From Methanogenium organophilum (lineage in GTDB: Archaea; Halobacteriota; Methanomicrobia; Methanomicrobiales; Methanomicrobiaceae), in contig NZ_CP113361.1 of assembly GCF_026684035.1 (NCBI RefSeq), forward strand, positions 2,356,001-2,420,000: a stretch of 64,000 nt of DNA, read 5' to 3'. The translations under genes and the position numbers were made by a program. The notes under the pieces are model-generated. The model worked only from the letters and a program-made list of their open reading frames with translations, did not search any database and had not been told where the DNA came from. Positions 9,060 through 18,164 of this stretch are shown piece by piece; positions within the stretch are counted from its first letter, which is position 1, and each line of letters begins with the position of its first letter.

Positions 9060-10657
9060 TATCCTCCTCCAAATACCGGAATCTGGAACAGCATATCAAC
9101 AATAAACGGAGTTACGATATAAATTACACCGGTAAGACTGAATAATATACTTCCAAATGCGTAATAAAGGTAATTTGAGCCGCCTTTAACAATTTTTCCG
9201 GCAATGATATTAGCGATAGTTATTATTAACACAACAATTGCTATATATGTCCCCATTTTATCTTCCGGAAAATTGACAAAGATATTAACCATACCTGACA
9301 TTGATCCTCCGACGGAAGTAACTGAATCGCTCATTGCAGCGCTTGTCTGATCAAATGAAGCCATAACAGCAGTTACTGCATGTGACATTGAGACTAATAT
9401 TTGATAGAGGAACATAAATATCGCAATCATTGCCACATGCATGGGAATAAGAAGAACAATAAATCCTGTAGAGAGCATATCCCGTTTTTCACGCAATAAT
9501 GTCTGTTCGAGCATGGAAGAGCTGACAATTCGTGCAACTTCTGATGGGTTCCCACCAAGTTTTATTGAGTCGCGAAAAATATTCAGATATTTTGATATGA
9601 GATTACTTCCTGATTCTTCAATGAACCGTTCCCATACCATATTTTCGTCCAAACCCAGATTCATCTTTGAATAAACGGACTGAATAAATTCAGAGAGAAC
9701 CTTCAAAGTTTTTGCATCGATTTCAGCCAGAGCATAGGTAACCGTAAGACCTTTTCCACCCATTATCGTCCCAAGACTTCTGATAAATACAGAAAAGTCT
9801 GCATCCCGATGGATAATATTTGTATCATCAATGATTCCAAATATTCCGAGAGGGGCAAGGAGAATTCCAATTAACAGATAAATAAGGCCTGCATTAAATC
9901 CCCCGATTAAGAGAATGATCGTCGTAATGATTACAATAGGAATAATGAAACGTTCCATTTTACGTATCATTTTCTGTTCATAACTTCCTTTGCCCGGAAG
10001 TTCGTGGCATTTCTGATCACCGGGAATTGCACGGTACATTGTTCCTATGCCAAATACGGAAATGCCAATTGTCAGGAGATATGAGGTATTCAGTGTTGTT
10101 TCCAGATCATCAGGTGCATAAATGGCAACAGAGACCATGATGATGATGCTGACAATTGTTGCAGAAAGCATCAGGGCGATGTATGCATCTCCCCACTTTT
10201 TCACCATCTCTATACCCTGTTCGAAATGGTTTCGGTAAACACTTCTTATCGTGGATAATTCCAGTAAGATGAATTCATTATCAGGCACTCCTGACGCAAT
10301 TGAATTTCCATATCGTGTGAACATACTGGAAAGCATGGGATTTTTAGTTCTATCAGCTACCATTTCGAGGGCTTTTGCATAATTATAATTCCACCGTTTA
10401 ACGAATGTCTCAACTTTTAAGATGTATTTCGTTGTGATGTATTCTTTTCGTGACGCGGTGTATGCAAAAATTTCAGGCCGGGATATATCAGCACTGAGAA
10501 TTGAAGCCATGTATGTAACCATAAAAAGGAGGTCTGAACCCATTCGTTTATTTTCTGAGATCTGGGAAAAAAACGCCTGGATTTTTTTTCCGGAATCTTC
10601 AAAGGGCATCTTCCCTCCTGATTTTTCACGGATATTTTCAGTGAATGATTCAAACAT
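9059..10657 (-). CDS. arlJ: Archaellum platform membrane protein ArlJ
   Basis: ArlJ (FlaJ) is the polytopic inner-membrane platform on which the ATPase ArlI works. The 532-residue protein has two clusters of membrane helices (about 140-290 and 380-530) separated by cytoplasmic regions, as in the T2SF/TadC-like family, and conserved cytoplasmic segments such as GGNPSEVARIVSSSMLEQ. It starts three bases downstream of arlI and ends overlapping the acidic protein gene. Confidence 0.92.
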   Translation of the reverse strand: MFESFTENIREKSGGKMPFEDSGKKIQAFFSQISENKRMGSDLLFMVTYMASILSADISRPEIFAYTASRKEYITTKYILKVETFVKRWNYNYAKALEMVADRTKNPMLSSMFTRYGNSIASGVPDNEFILLELSTIRSVYRNHFEQGIEMVKKWGDAYIALMLSATIVSIIIMVSVAIYAPDDLETTLNTSYLLTIGISVFGIGTMYRAIPGDQKCHELPGKGSYEQKMIRKMERFIIPIVIITTIILLIGGFNAGLIYLLIGILLAPLGIFGIIDDTNIIHRDADFSVFIRSLGTIMGGKGLTVTYALAEIDAKTLKVLSEFIQSVYSKMNLGLDENMVWERFIEESGSNLISKYLNIFRDSIKLGGNPSEVARIVSSSMLEQTLLREKRDMLSTGFIVLLIPMHVAMIAIFMFLYQILVSMSHAVTAVMASFDQTSAAMSDSVTSVGGSMSGMVNIFVNFPEDKMGTYIAIVVLIITIANIIAGKIVKGGSNYLYYAFGSILFSLTGVIYIVTPFIVDMLFQIPVFGGG

Positions 10658-10660
10658 GTC

Positions 10661-12523
10661 TCAGATCTCAATTTTAAGAAGGCCCTGTTTTTTGATCTTT
10701 GTAATCATATGATACAGATCCCAGAATCCTGTATATCCTGCTTTGTGCAGCCGTTCCAGGATTCGGGCCCGTTTCTCAACTTCCTGATAAATATCCGCTC
10801 TCTTGTCATCGGGCATTCCAAGAAGCGTTGCGATTTTATTTTCCAGAAGAAAACTGCTTCCTTTTCCGGGAAAATCAAATGTATCCGTTACCGGATTCCA
10901 GACAAACATTGCAACAAAAGAAAAACCGCCGGTTTCAGGGTCGTAGCCTACCAGTTCATTCACAGAAAGCATTCTACGCACCATGTCACCATTTGGTCTG
11001 CGTACCGCACTCTGAATGATCACGATATTCAGGTTATCTACATGACTGATAGGGATATTTATCGGGTCACTACAGAGACGCTGGATGAGTTTTTCAACAG
11101 ACGCTGCGTGGAATGTACTCATGACCGGGTGACCTGTCTGCATAGCACCAAATGCAACTGATCCCTCTGAACCTCTGATCTCACCAACAAGAATCTGGTT
11201 TGGCCGTTGTCGCAGTGCTGCCCGCAGGAGATCAAACATGGTAACCGAACCACTCTCTCCTTCCCCGCTTCCTTTTCCTTTTGAGACCTGCCGTGTCCAG
11301 TTTTTGTGAGGTACGGTCAGTTCTGGTGTATCTTCTATGGTTACAATCTTATTTTCCGGTGCCAGAAAGGTAGTTATTGCATTCAGGCTCGTTGTTTTTC
11401 CCGATGCAGTTTCACCGCTGACAAAGAGGGACATGCCATATTCCAAACAGATCCATAAATAGGCAGCAACCATGTAGTCTGTTGTATTCCATTCGATCAA
11501 CTGGAGGATACTTGCCGGTTCTTCACTGAATTTACGTATCGTAAAGTTTGAACCATGTTTACTGATCTCAGTTCCGTAAACGATGTTGATCCTTGACCCA
11601 TCGGGAAGGGTTGCATCAACAATTGGATCACGATAGGTAAGCGGCCGTTTGATACGTTCTGCCATGCGGATAACAAAATCATCAATTTCATTGGATTGCC
11701 TGAATTCTACTGCAGATTTCAGACCTTTAAATATTTTATGTTCAATAAATATTGGGCCCACACCGTCACAGGTAATATCCTCAATATATGGATCATTTAA
11801 GAATGGTTCCAGAATTCCCATGTGAATTTTATCACGAATCAGAAGATATTCAACGGAATTGTATTCCATTTGTGTGAGAATCAGTTTTCCTTCCGGGGTT
11901 GTTGGAATTTCTGGAAGTTTGGATTTTTTCTGCTCTTTCTTTTCAGTAAAATCAGTATTCAGAAATTCAATGATTCTCCCTTTTAATCCCGTTTGTTGTT
12001 TATCTCCTGTAGTGAGTGCAGAAATATCCTCATCGGGGGTTAGGGTGTGTGTAATTTCCCGCATCACACGGCGAAGAACCTCTGTTCGTTCATCATCAGT
12101 AACCGGGTCTTCTTCAAAACTGTCGATGAAGTCTACCAGTTTTTTTTCAACGTGAGGCAATATTTCCGTTACACTGTGAAGAAATGAAGGTTCAATGGGA
12201 ATGTAGTAGTTTCTGACATCATTTTCATCCGGAAAAATGTGGATGAATGTCATATCACTCACAGGGTAAATGATATTCGGGTTTTCCATTCCTTTGACAT
12301 CACGAGTCAGTTCTGAGAAAAAGAGTGGAATTCCAAAGGTATTTACCGGAAATATATTGAGATATTCAAGGAGATGCGGTGCCTGTTTTACGTATTCCTT
12401 TGCATTCGCGGGGAGCATTCGGTATAATGCGCTGGATTCGATTGATTTCTCATCATATAATATTGATTCATCAACTTCCTCCGGTGTGAACGGAAGATTG
12501 ATCGAAGCGCTTAATGCCCCCAT
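10661..12523 (-). CDS. arlI: Archaellum motor and assembly ATPase ArlI
   Basis: ArlI (FlaI) is a hexameric secretion-type ATPase that drives both filament assembly and rotation. The 620-residue protein has an N-terminal domain and a C-terminal RecA-like core with the Walker A motif at residues 370-377 (GETASGKT), an Asp box (TIEDTPE), a Walker B region (QILVGEIRG) and a His box (MSTFHAAS). Length and motif order match the family. It lies three bases after arlH and before arlJ. Confidence 0.96.
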   Translation of the reverse strand: MGALSASINLPFTPEEVDESILYDEKSIESSALYRMLPANAKEYVKQAPHLLEYLNIFPVNTFGIPLFFSELTRDVKGMENPNIIYPVSDMTFIHIFPDENDVRNYYIPIEPSFLHSVTEILPHVEKKLVDFIDSFEEDPVTDDERTEVLRRVMREITHTLTPDEDISALTTGDKQQTGLKGRIIEFLNTDFTEKKEQKKSKLPEIPTTPEGKLILTQMEYNSVEYLLIRDKIHMGILEPFLNDPYIEDITCDGVGPIFIEHKIFKGLKSAVEFRQSNEIDDFVIRMAERIKRPLTYRDPIVDATLPDGSRINIVYGTEISKHGSNFTIRKFSEEPASILQLIEWNTTDYMVAAYLWICLEYGMSLFVSGETASGKTTSLNAITTFLAPENKIVTIEDTPELTVPHKNWTRQVSKGKGSGEGESGSVTMFDLLRAALRQRPNQILVGEIRGSEGSVAFGAMQTGHPVMSTFHAASVEKLIQRLCSDPINIPISHVDNLNIVIIQSAVRRPNGDMVRRMLSVNELVGYDPETGGFSFVAMFVWNPVTDTFDFPGKGSSFLLENKIATLLGMPDDKRADIYQEVEKRARILERLHKAGYTGFWDLYHMITKIKKQGLLKIEI

Positions 12524-12526
12524 AAC

Positions 12527-13267
12527 TCACACCCGTGCCATTGAAATTGGTATGATCTTCATACCAAAACCCGGGTGCACTTCAAATGAAACAATATTTC
12601 CGGTAGTTTTTCGCGCCCCACGGATTTTGACAACTTCCATTATCATAACATATTTTTGACCGACAAGTGCCCGTTTCATCATGAGATGTGCATCACAGAT
12701 TGAACGAATTCGTACGAGGGTGTCCTCTTCGAAGGCATATGTATGAAGAGTGATGAGTATTGTTTTTTCGGTATCAACCAGTGTTTTGCAGTTAGTAAGA
12801 AATGCAAGCAAATCTGCAGAATTTGTTGATTCTGTCAACAGCGTCAGAGAATCAATGATGATAACATCAGCTTTGGATTCACGCATGTGAGTGATGATCC
12901 TTCGCAATATTCCGTGCATCTCATCTTCACCCCATTCAAATCCAATGGTGTGCATGGGAAAAATCCGGAGATGTCCCCATGCAAAGTAATCAGAGATATC
13001 AAGACTCATCGAATCCATCTGACTGAGAAAACTCTTTGCAGTATTTTCCGATGTATAGATATCCACATCCATACCTGCTTTCAGGCCACCCCAGATGATC
13101 TGTTGGGTGATGACACTTTTACCGGTATCATTTTCTCCTTCAATGAGGGTGAGAGACTCCAGCGGAAGACCGTCCGCAAGTTTCTTGTCAATATCAGGAT
13201 ATCCTGTTGAAAGAATTCTCCTGTCATCTCCTCCCAACAAATCTCCCAATCCATTGCTATTACTCAT
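12527..13267 (-). CDS. arlH: Archaellum motor component ArlH (RecA/KaiC-like)
   Basis: ArlH is a RecA/KaiC-fold ATP-binding protein that docks on ArlI and is needed for archaellum assembly. The 246-residue protein has Walker A at residues 44-51 (GENDTGKS) and a Walker B strand ending at Asp139 (ADVIIIDS). The degenerate GEND form of the P-loop is typical of ArlH. It lies directly before arlI and after the small ArlF-like gene. Confidence 0.94.
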   Translation of the reverse strand: MSNSNGLGDLLGGDDRRILSTGYPDIDKKLADGLPLESLTLIEGENDTGKSVITQQIIWGGLKAGMDVDIYTSENTAKSFLSQMDSMSLDISDYFAWGHLRIFPMHTIGFEWGEDEMHGILRRIITHMRESKADVIIIDSLTLLTESTNSADLLAFLTNCKTLVDTEKTILITLHTYAFEEDTLVRIRSICDAHLMMKRALVGQKYVMIMEVVKIRGARKTTGNIVSFEVHPGFGMKIIPISMARV

Positions 13268-13286
13268 CGATAATCCCCTGTTTCGG

Positions 13287-13778
13287 TCAGCTGTTTATAT
13301 ATGCTGAATCATATACTCCGTTTGGAGTGGCAATTTTTATCCATAACGGAATGATTCCTGTGGTGTATGTTACGGTTATTGTCGCCGATTCTCCGGGATC
13401 AAGCTCATTTGGATGGACAATATCAGGCGAAATACTGGATACAGACCAGGTGTTTTCTGTACTGGGTGTCTCCGTGTACGGTGCAAGTATTGGTTCTGCC
13501 CCTGGATAGATCATATATATATCCATGTACTTAAACTGCGAGATCTTCTCATTCCCACTATTATTAACAATCATCGTGAGGGTATGCGTTTCATTTAAGA
13601 CGGTGATGTCAAAAATATCAATAGAGGTATGGAGTCTGGATTCCTGAAGACTGAACCTCTCAGACTGTGACATGGTTACGATATCTGAGGTAGCAAGTAT
13701 TCCTCCAACTACAACATATGCAGTTACTATCAAAAGCACCAGAGCGATCGCAGTTGCAATAAGGCTTGCACTTCCCAT
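13287..13778 (-). CDS. arlF: Archaellum stator-type protein, ArlF-like
   Basis: A 163-residue protein with one N-terminal membrane helix (about 5-28) and a beta-rich outer domain of the archaellin-like fold. The short start (MGSASLIATAIALVLL) and absence of a class III signal peptide fit ArlF, which binds the S-layer and anchors the motor. The gene order is ArlG-like then ArlF-like then arlH, the reverse of the usual F-G order, so the two assignments could be swapped. Confidence 0.7.
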   Translation of the reverse strand: MGSASLIATAIALVLLIVTAYVVVGGILATSDIVTMSQSERFSLQESRLHTSIDIFDITVLNETHTLTMIVNNSGNEKISQFKYMDIYMIYPGAEPILAPYTETPSTENTWSVSSISPDIVHPNELDPGESATITVTYTTGIIPLWIKIATPNGVYDSAYINS

Positions 13779-13787
13779 ATCTCCTTC

Positions 13788-14294
13788 CTATGATACTGTG
13801 TACTGGGTTGAGACAGACACTCCGTTGGGTAGTACAAACTGGAAATAGGTATACTCCCCGGTTGATAATGCAGAAGAGTTTCCGGTCAGTGTTATTTCAA
13901 CAGTTTCACCGGAATCCCAATATTCATTTGGTGTGCCGGCATCTTCTCGTATGGAAAATGTCCATTGACCGCTTGAAGGGGTTGTTCCTGTGGTATAAAC
14001 CATATAATCAAAGCCTCCAGGAATTCCGAAATATACATCAGAAGAAGATATGTCGGAATCTGCAATTCGCAATGATCCGATATTTTTGATCCAGATTTTT
14101 GCATCACCATCGGATTCTGCATATGCATTTACAATTTTCACATCTGTTCGCAATCGTTCATCTGTGCTTTGTGATGATTCGGTAAATGTACTGGTTGCCG
14201 AGTAGATTACAGGAAAAAATGCATTCACCAATATCGCAGCGGCTACAATTGCCGTAATGAGAAATATTGCTGTTGTGAATGTTTCACTTGACAT
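13788..14294 (-). CDS. arlG: Archaellum stator-type protein, ArlG-like
   Basis: A 168-residue protein with one N-terminal membrane helix (about 7-27) and an outer domain with the ArlG-type strand DAKIWIKNIGSLRI. ArlG forms a filament capped by ArlF in the pseudoperiplasm in studied archaea. It starts three bases after the stop of the ArlC/D/E-like gene and ends nine bases before the ArlF-like gene. The F/G split rests on short N-terminal patterns, so I give moderate confidence to the letter and high confidence to the archaellum role. Confidence 0.7.
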   Translation of the reverse strand: MSSETFTTAIFLITAIVAAAILVNAFFPVIYSATSTFTESSQSTDERLRTDVKIVNAYAESDGDAKIWIKNIGSLRIADSDISSSDVYFGIPGGFDYMVYTTGTTPSSGQWTFSIREDAGTPNEYWDSGETVEITLTGNSSALSTGEYTYFQFVLPNGVSVSTQYTVS

Positions 14295-14297
14295 TTA

Positions 14298-15161
14298 TTA
14301 TATCCTGTCAAGCATGTCAATCCATTCATCTTTTGCCATTTTATTTTTTGTTTTTCCGGGTGTTTCTTCCGGTGATACCTGTCCTGCTCTCATATCCATC
14401 AGAACTTCAATCATATCACGGTCAAGTGAAGAATCCCTTGGAGAAAGAATTCTGTTGAGGACGTATAGTTCGGACACAAATTCATCTGAACTAATTTCAT
14501 GGGACTCTCCCAGACTTTCCGGCATAAGACGGGCAATGTCGTTTACCTGCTGATATGAATCTTCAGAGATGTATCCCATGGTACGATACGATTCAATCAT
14601 TATTTCAAGTCTGTCATGTCCATATTTTTTGACCATCTTATTGGTCCATTCAAACAGGCGATGGAGTTTCTGGAGGCGGACCTTCTCTGGCGCAGCATTT
14701 TTTTCTGCCGGAGATAATTCTTCCATTTTCTGATGCAGGGAAAGAAGGAGGGATTCGTCCTTTGATAATTGTGAAAACTCCGGAGATGGTGATCTTTCTG
14801 AAACCAGACTGGCTGGCTGCTGCAATGATCCGGTATTCAGGGGTTCATGAACAGACTGGGTTCCCGATTCTTCGGCAGGAGATGGCTGCATTGTGGTTTG
14901 TTCAGGGATCTGAACCTCTTCCTGCAAATCATCTGTTGGTACTTCAGGAGAAGAAACGCTTCTAGGCAGTTCCTGCTGCATGGACGCAACAATGAATGGA
15001 TTTTCCAGTTCGTTCATCCGTTCCCTGATATCAATGAGCAGTTTTTTTATGGATTTTTTAAGAAGATCAACCTCGTCCTGAAGGTTCTGCAGTTTTACCT
15101 CCGGATCGTCAGCAGAGGCCGAATTGATTATGTGGTCCACCTGCGATTGATTTATTGCCAT
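14298..15161 (-). CDS. Archaellum cytoplasmic ring protein, fused ArlC/D/E type
   Basis: In euryarchaea ArlC, ArlD and ArlE form a cytoplasmic ring that couples the motor to the chemotaxis adaptor. This 287-residue protein has an N-terminal coiled coil ending in ELENPFIV (ArlC-like), a Pro/Ser/Glu-rich linker (about 75-145), and a C-terminal ArlD/E domain (about 165-215, with LFEWTNKMVKKYG and MGYISEDS). The frame is open 108 codons further upstream, but I take the ATG at 15161 because the upstream part is basic and low-complexity and because a TATA box lies about 29 bases before this ATG. Confidence 0.82.
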   Translation of the reverse strand: MAINQSQVDHIINSASADDPEVKLQNLQDEVDLLKKSIKKLLIDIRERMNELENPFIVASMQQELPRSVSSPEVPTDDLQEEVQIPEQTTMQPSPAEESGTQSVHEPLNTGSLQQPASLVSERSPSPEFSQLSKDESLLLSLHQKMEELSPAEKNAAPEKVRLQKLHRLFEWTNKMVKKYGHDRLEIMIESYRTMGYISEDSYQQVNDIARLMPESLGESHEISSDEFVSELYVLNRILSPRDSSLDRDMIEVLMDMRAGQVSPEETPGKTKNKMAKDEWIDMLDRI

Positions 15162-15182
15162 AACACTAGTTATTTTAAAAAG

Positions 15183-15198
15183 GATAGTATAAATACTT
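15183..15198 (-). promoter_or_regulatory. Predicted promoter of the archaellum motor genes
   Basis: On the minus strand an AGTATTTATACTATCC stretch gives a good TATA box centred about 29 bases before the ATG at 15161. This predicts a leaderless or nearly leaderless transcript for the ArlC/D/E-like gene and the motor genes after it, separate from the archaellin promoter. Confidence 0.55.
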
Positions 15199-15978
15199 TT
15201 ATAATATACACTCGGGAGGATAAATCCGATGCCGTGGTATTGTGGTATCTTTCTCGTGAATATTCCCCGGTTACGGCAGTTTCTGTTTTCATTTATTGGA
15301 TATAATATTGTCCTGAAATTTCTGAAAACATGGGAAATATTTATATGGGAGTGGGTTGGTGGTTCATTTTTGGTGGTGTGGGTTTTTTCGGCTGACTGAT
15401 GCACCCGTTGACGCGTGAATTTTCTGGTTCTATTTTGTCGCTTTTCAACAACTGGTTTGGTGTTTGCGGGAATGGTGCATTTCATCTGCTTTTAGAAGGC
15501 TGGCACCTGATGTCTCATCTGTGGTATTTCATCCTGCTGAGGGGGTTCATGCTGTTGTTGTCTTGGCTTTTCTCTCATTATATACTTCCACCGGTGATGC
15601 GCCCGTTCATCTCATCTATGTGATATTGGAATCAGCGGGTGAATCATCTGTGGAGAGATTCCGTGGAATGTATCGTTTTTCATGACATTTCCATCATCTG
15701 AAATCAGGCCTATAGCTATCCCTGTTGACTTTTATGCCGGATGGGTCATTTCAAAATCGGTTTAAATATCCCGTGTGGCGATTTTTGTGTGAGATGCCCC
15801 TGTTACCTGTTTCCAGGACAATTGCTCCGGAAACATGGGCCGGACAGAAATTGTCATATTCGGTGGATTAGTACTTCCCTTTTACAATGGGAAACAAATG
15901 CATCTATCTCGTTTTAAGAGTTGTTTCCAGGAACCACAGGAGAACTGCTGCGTTTTGATTCCCTTTCGATTATCTGAG

Positions 15979-15985
15979 AAAAAAA
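15979..15985 (-). terminator. U-tract terminator after archaellin 2
   Basis: Three bases past the stop codon the minus strand reads seven Ts in a row. U-tracts without a hairpin can terminate archaeal transcription, so this may separate the strongly expressed archaellins from the motor genes. Confidence 0.45.
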
Positions 15986-15988
15986 TGT

Positions 15989-16561
15989 TTAATAGAGTAG
16001 ATTTACCGAATTTACCTTTGCGGGAATGGTTCTTTTCAGACCGAACGATGCACCTACAGACGGACGGATCTCAAGATTGAATTCCTCGTTTGCACTGAGT
16101 GTACTGTCTGGCATGGCAAGAATGGTAAATTTGTCCTGACCTTCTAGTAAGTAATCACTGGTTGTAGCACCATTAGAAATATTCCAGTTTCCTGTTGCTA
16201 CAGCTGCTGTCAAATCGGTTTCGTTATCCAGAATTTTAACAGTATCGCTGGTTGCAAATACTATCTGGACGGTTGAGAAATCAACGGGTGATCCACCAGC
16301 AGACAGGCCGACAGTAAAGCGGATGGTGTCAACACCACTTGCGGGAGTTGCAGCGAGACCATACACATCGCCAATGACTTCCAGGTTGGATGATGCCATC
16401 TCAACACTGGTATAGACAACTTCCTGGGATTTCTGTGTGGTATAAAACCCGGCGCCCAGCACCACGTATGAGAATGCTGCAGCAACCACAACAAATGCGA
16501 TTAAGACAATTGCCGCCTCAAGGCCGGTAAATCCTTCTTCTTTAACGATAACTTGCTTCAA
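15989..16561 (-). CDS. arlB: Archaellin 2 (filament subunit)
   Basis: A 190-residue archaellin. The class III signal peptide ends in KEEG with cleavage expected before FTGLEAAIVLIAFVVVAA, the hydrophobic helix that forms the filament core. The start is a TTG at 16561, preceded by GGGGAG five bases upstream; a nearby ATG at 16565 is in another frame that stops soon. Most of the protein is nearly identical to archaellin 1, with differences grouped around residues 100-135, the likely surface-exposed part. The gene lies 82 bases after archaellin 1. Confidence 0.93.
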   Translation of the reverse strand: MKQVIVKEEGFTGLEAAIVLIAFVVVAAAFSYVVLGAGFYTTQKSQEVVYTSVEMASSNLEVIGDVYGLAATPASGVDTIRFTVGLSAGGSPVDFSTVQIVFATSDTVKILDNETDLTAAVATGNWNISNGATTSDYLLEGQDKFTILAMPDSTLSANEEFNLEIRPSVGASFGLKRTIPAKVNSVNLLY

Positions 16562-16634
16562 GCATACTCCCCATGTATGTTTGTCTTTGCATAAATGTTA
16601 CAGAATTTTTGAGTACGAAATTTTACAAAACAAG

Positions 16635-16641
16635 AAAAAAA
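16635..16641 (-). terminator. U-tract after archaellin 1
   Basis: Just after the archaellin 1 stop the minus strand reads seven Ts, followed by further T-rich sequence. It may cause partial termination and so a higher level of archaellin 1 than archaellin 2. Confidence 0.4.
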
Positions 16642-16643
16642 GA

Positions 16644-17222
16644 TTAGTAGAGAAGATTTACTGAGTTAATCTTTGCAGGGATGGTCCTCTTCAGACCAAA
16701 CGCTGCACCTACAGACGGACGAATCTCAAGGTTGAATTCCTCGTTTTCAGTCAGTTCATCGGTTGGGTGTGCAAGAATTGTGAACTTATCCTGGTCTTCA
16801 AGCAGTAAATCTGTCCCAGTAACGCCATCGGTAATGTTCCATTCCTTATCAGTACCAGAAAGTGCATCCGTGTGTCCTGAAGTTGCATTCAGAATCTCAA
16901 CAGTATCTTCGGTTGCAAATACCATCTGTACGGTTGAGAAATCAACGGGTGATCCACCAGCAGACAGGCCGACAGTAAAGCGGATGGTGTCCACACCAGT
17001 TGCTGTATCTGCAGCCAGACCATACACATCACCAATCACTTCCAGGTTGGATGATGCCATCTCAACACTGGTATAAACAACTTCCTGAGATTTCTGTGTG
17101 GTGAAGAAACCTGCACCCAAGACCACGTATGAGAACACAGCGGCAACGACCACAAATGCAATGAGCACAATTGCAGCCTCAAGACCGGTGAACCCTTCAT
17201 CACGGTTCATAATTTTCAGCAT
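16644..17222 (-). CDS. arlB: Archaellin 1 (filament subunit)
   Basis: A 192-residue archaellin with a class III signal peptide (cleavage expected after NRDEG) and the conserved hydrophobic helix FTGLEAAIVLIAFVVVAA. I chose the ATG at 17222 because an AAAGGAGG ribosome site lies a few bases upstream; the longer frame from 17246 would place that site inside the gene. It is the first gene of the archaellum run and has a clear TATA box upstream. The segment around residues 100-135 differs from archaellin 2, while the N-terminal 75 residues are almost the same. Confidence 0.95.
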   Translation of the reverse strand: MLKIMNRDEGFTGLEAAIVLIAFVVVAAVFSYVVLGAGFFTTQKSQEVVYTSVEMASSNLEVIGDVYGLAADTATGVDTIRFTVGLSAGGSPVDFSTVQMVFATEDTVEILNATSGHTDALSGTDKEWNITDGVTGTDLLLEDQDKFTILAHPTDELTENEEFNLEIRPSVGAAFGLKRTIPAKINSVNLLY

Positions 17223-17284
17223 TTTTTGCCTCCTTTCAAAGTTCATCAGTTTGATGAATTACAATGAATATCTTGCAGGTCATA

Positions 17285-17298
17285 CATATATATCTTTT
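17285..17298 (-). promoter_or_regulatory. Predicted archaellin promoter
   Basis: The minus strand reads AAAAGATATATATG, a strong TATA box with purines before it, 63-76 bases upstream of the archaellin 1 ATG. A leader of about 40 bases carrying the AAAGGAGG site would follow. Confidence 0.6.
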
Positions 17299-17493
17299 GT
17301 ATGTTTCCTCTTTTTTGTCCCATAATTTGGGTTTAAATTTATCTCATGTTGATATTTGCAACACCCATATGCCTATCAGTCATGGTATGCCCCTCTGTAT
17401 TCCTATAGTGAATGAGAGGTTGATACGCAGACTCACCGGAATGAGATTCATAATACCATATCCTTTTAGTGCACCGATGTCCATAATTTCTGT

Positions 17494-18156
17494 ATGGACA
17501 GGAAGGATCTGGCAGTTTTTGGCGTGGGGATTGCCATAGTCATCATCGTTGCCCTTATTGGAAAACCACTCCTGACGGGGGAATCGATTCCGTTTCTTTC
17601 ATCATCCGAGCCGTCGGTAAACCACAGTGGGCCTCTTCCTATCCCTGAGGATCTTTCCGAAATAAATCCTGCGATTACAAAAACAACCACGCCAACGCCT
17701 ACGCCGGTGTGGGACGGTGAAGTCAAAACAGTGGGGTATGTTGATCCGTCAACATACAATATTGAAACACCCGAACAGCCTGTTATCGGTCCGCAACCTA
17801 CAGCATACCAGCAGAACCGGGAAATGACTTCATATGCGGTCATTCAGGGTGAAGCGAGCGGAGTTACAGAAATGGTAAATGTCCCGTATGGATATTGGGA
17901 AGTTCATATCACTTTTAACCCCTGGACAGACAATCCTATCAATTCATATCTTGAAGTTCAAATTCGGAATGCAGAGGATAGATCCGATTATCAGGCATTC
18001 AGTTCGGTAGATGAGGCGCCACGTCCTATCAGGGATTCTGATGCCAAAGTCTGGGTCATTGAGCAATATGGTGCAGGTAACTATTATTTCGTCATCAATG
18101 AACAACTGCTGAAATCATATACCATTAAGATAATGGTTCCAAAAAGCGAATCCTGA
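17494..18156 (+). CDS. Membrane-anchored protein of unknown function
   Basis: A 220-residue protein with one N-terminal membrane helix (about 7-27), a Thr/Pro-rich stalk (about 60-72) and a beta-rich outer domain with NVPYGYWEVHITFNPW and YYFVINEQLL segments. The architecture is that of a surface-exposed, membrane-tethered domain. It is transcribed away from the archaellins and converges on the agmatinase gene. I do not recognise a family. Confidence 0.7.
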   Translation: MDRKDLAVFGVGIAIVIIVALIGKPLLTGESIPFLSSSEPSVNHSGPLPIPEDLSEINPAITKTTTPTPTPVWDGEVKTVGYVDPSTYNIETPEQPVIGPQPTAYQQNREMTSYAVIQGEASGVTEMVNVPYGYWEVHITFNPWTDNPINSYLEVQIRNAEDRSDYQAFSSVDEAPRPIRDSDAKVWVIEQYGAGNYYFVINEQLLKSYTIKIMVPKSES

Positions 18157-18164
18157 TATTAGGA

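Larger units (their letters stand above)
15162..15988. other. Gene-free gap between archaellin and motor genes (827 bp)
   Basis: Apart from the promoter next to 15161 and the A-run next to 15988, I see no supported gene. The short open frames on the plus strand have no ribosome sites and no recognisable protein character. Such a gap is unusual inside an archaellum operon and could hold a regulatory RNA or a lost third archaellin; nothing in it proves either. Confidence 0.5.

Noticed and set aside
15399-16080. Plus-strand open frames in the archaellum gap
   Set aside because: No ribosome sites, no protein likeness, and the last one overlaps archaellin 2 in antisense.
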